Assembly: GCA_021820805.1 (NCBI GenBank)
Contig: JAKADF010000245.1
Coordinates: 1 to 5,831, forward strand
Origin: Bacillota bacterium
Lineage (GTDB): Bacteria; Bacillota; Bacilli; Alicyclobacillales; Alicyclobacillaceae
Direction: 5' to 3'
Length of the DNA: 5,831 bases
In this document: positions 5,384-5,831 of the stretch, one piece after another
How the letters are laid out: each line of letters opens with the position of its first letter
How positions within the stretch are numbered: position 1 is the first letter of the stretch
Notes under the pieces: generated by a model
Seen by the model: only the letters and a program-made list of their open reading frames with translations
What the model was told of the DNA's origin: nothing
The model's database searches: none
Translations under genes and position numbers: made by a program

Positions 5384-5831
5384 TTGGTAACAATTGCTTT
5401 GGATGCAATGGGTGGAGATAATGCCCCTTTTGCACCCGTTACTGCAGTTTTGGAAGCTGCACAAAAATTTACGGATACTCGGTTCGTGCTTATCGGGGAC
5501 GAAGCCAAGATAAAGGAACACGTTTCAGGAGCATTGCCAGACAATGTTACTTTTTTGCACACAGACGTTAAAATTGAAGGCGATGACGAGCCTGTTCGCG
5601 CAGTACGCAGGAAACAAAATTCCTCACTTGTTTTGGCTGCACGCTTGGTTAAAGACGGTGAGGCAGATGTCTTTATGTCTGCAGGCAACACTGGAGCGAT
5701 TGTGGCGTCTGGCATGCTTGTTGTTGGACGAATGGCGGGTGTGGAACGTCCGGCGCTTGCACCTGTACTCCCTACGTTTAAAGGCACAGGTGTTATGTTG
5801 CTTGATGCCGGAGCGACAATGGATTCTGGAC
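5384..5831 (+). CDS. plsX: Phosphate acyltransferase PlsX (partial, C-terminus beyond right edge)
   Basis: PlsX converts acyl-ACP and phosphate to acyl-phosphate, the acyl donor for PlsY in the first step of phosphatidic acid synthesis; it is a peripheral membrane enzyme. The visible 149 residues contain the family N-terminus IALDAMGGDNAP (4-15). They also include the DDEPVRAVRRKQNSSLVLA block (67-85), FMSAGNTGAIVASG (97-110) and RPALAPVLPT (122-131). Start is TTG at 5384, with AGGAGG 7 bases upstream; it gives the expected N-terminus. The segment where many PlsX proteins read LLDVGAN reads LLDAGATMDSG here (139-149), a mild divergence at the cut edge. It lies in the usual fapR-plsX order, 25 bases after fapR, and should share the FapR-controlled promoter. 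fabD, fabG and acpP often follow but lie outside this window. Confidence 0.95.
   Translation, partial: MVTIALDAMGGDNAPFAPVTAVLEAAQKFTDTRFVLIGDEAKIKEHVSGALPDNVTFLHTDVKIEGDDEPVRAVRRKQNSSLVLAARLVKDGEADVFMSAGNTGAIVASGMLVVGRMAGVERPALAPVLPTFKGTGVMLLDAGATMDSG

Noticed and set aside
5290..5787. 165-codon minus-strand open frame
   Set aside because: It is a shadow of plsX and the end of fapR; its Ser/Thr/Ala-rich composition is typical of an antisense frame.

Overview
The window looks like chromosome of an endospore-forming Bacilli-class Firmicute of moderate GC. Alicyclobacillaceae or a neighbouring family is my guess from protein style, not from any search. The grounds are strong purine-rich Shine-Dalgarno sites, the ylbH(rsmD)-coaD-ylbK-ylbN-rpmF gene order known from Bacillus, a FapR/PlsX lipid-control pair found mainly in Firmicutes, and a sporulation-type small RNA locus.

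Minus strand, 1-1723: a two-gene operon reads leftward. It encodes a 209-residue CBS-CBS-ACT protein of AcuB-like layout, followed 15 bases later by an amidase-signature hydrolase cut off by the left edge. A TATAAT box lies just upstream of the CBS gene.

Intergenic region, 1724-2082: no protein gene is credible here. The minus strand carries what looks like a complete small RNA gene: promoter motifs, a 5' hairpin with a GAGA loop, a pyrimidine-rich unpaired core, a second hairpin, and a perfect 13-bp terminator stem. Structure and position next to rsmD match my memory of CsfG, the forespore-specific RNA of endospore formers. This is the most interesting part of the window.

Plus strand, 2083-4686: a tight run of rsmD (16S rRNA m2G966 methyltransferase), coaD (CoA biosynthesis), a YlbK-type patatin-like hydrolase, a YlbN/DUF177 cysteine-rich protein and rpmF (ribosomal protein L32). 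The first four genes overlap or nearly abut, and the run ends at a strong intrinsic terminator.

Plus strand, 4687-5831: a FapR operator overlaps a predicted promoter, followed by fapR (malonyl-CoA-responsive repressor of lipid synthesis) and the start of plsX (acyl-ACP:phosphate acyltransferase), cut by the right edge. The usual logic is that FapR represses its own operon until malonyl-CoA accumulates. Six of the seven plus-strand genes appear to start on codons other than ATG, including a probable CTG for fapR.
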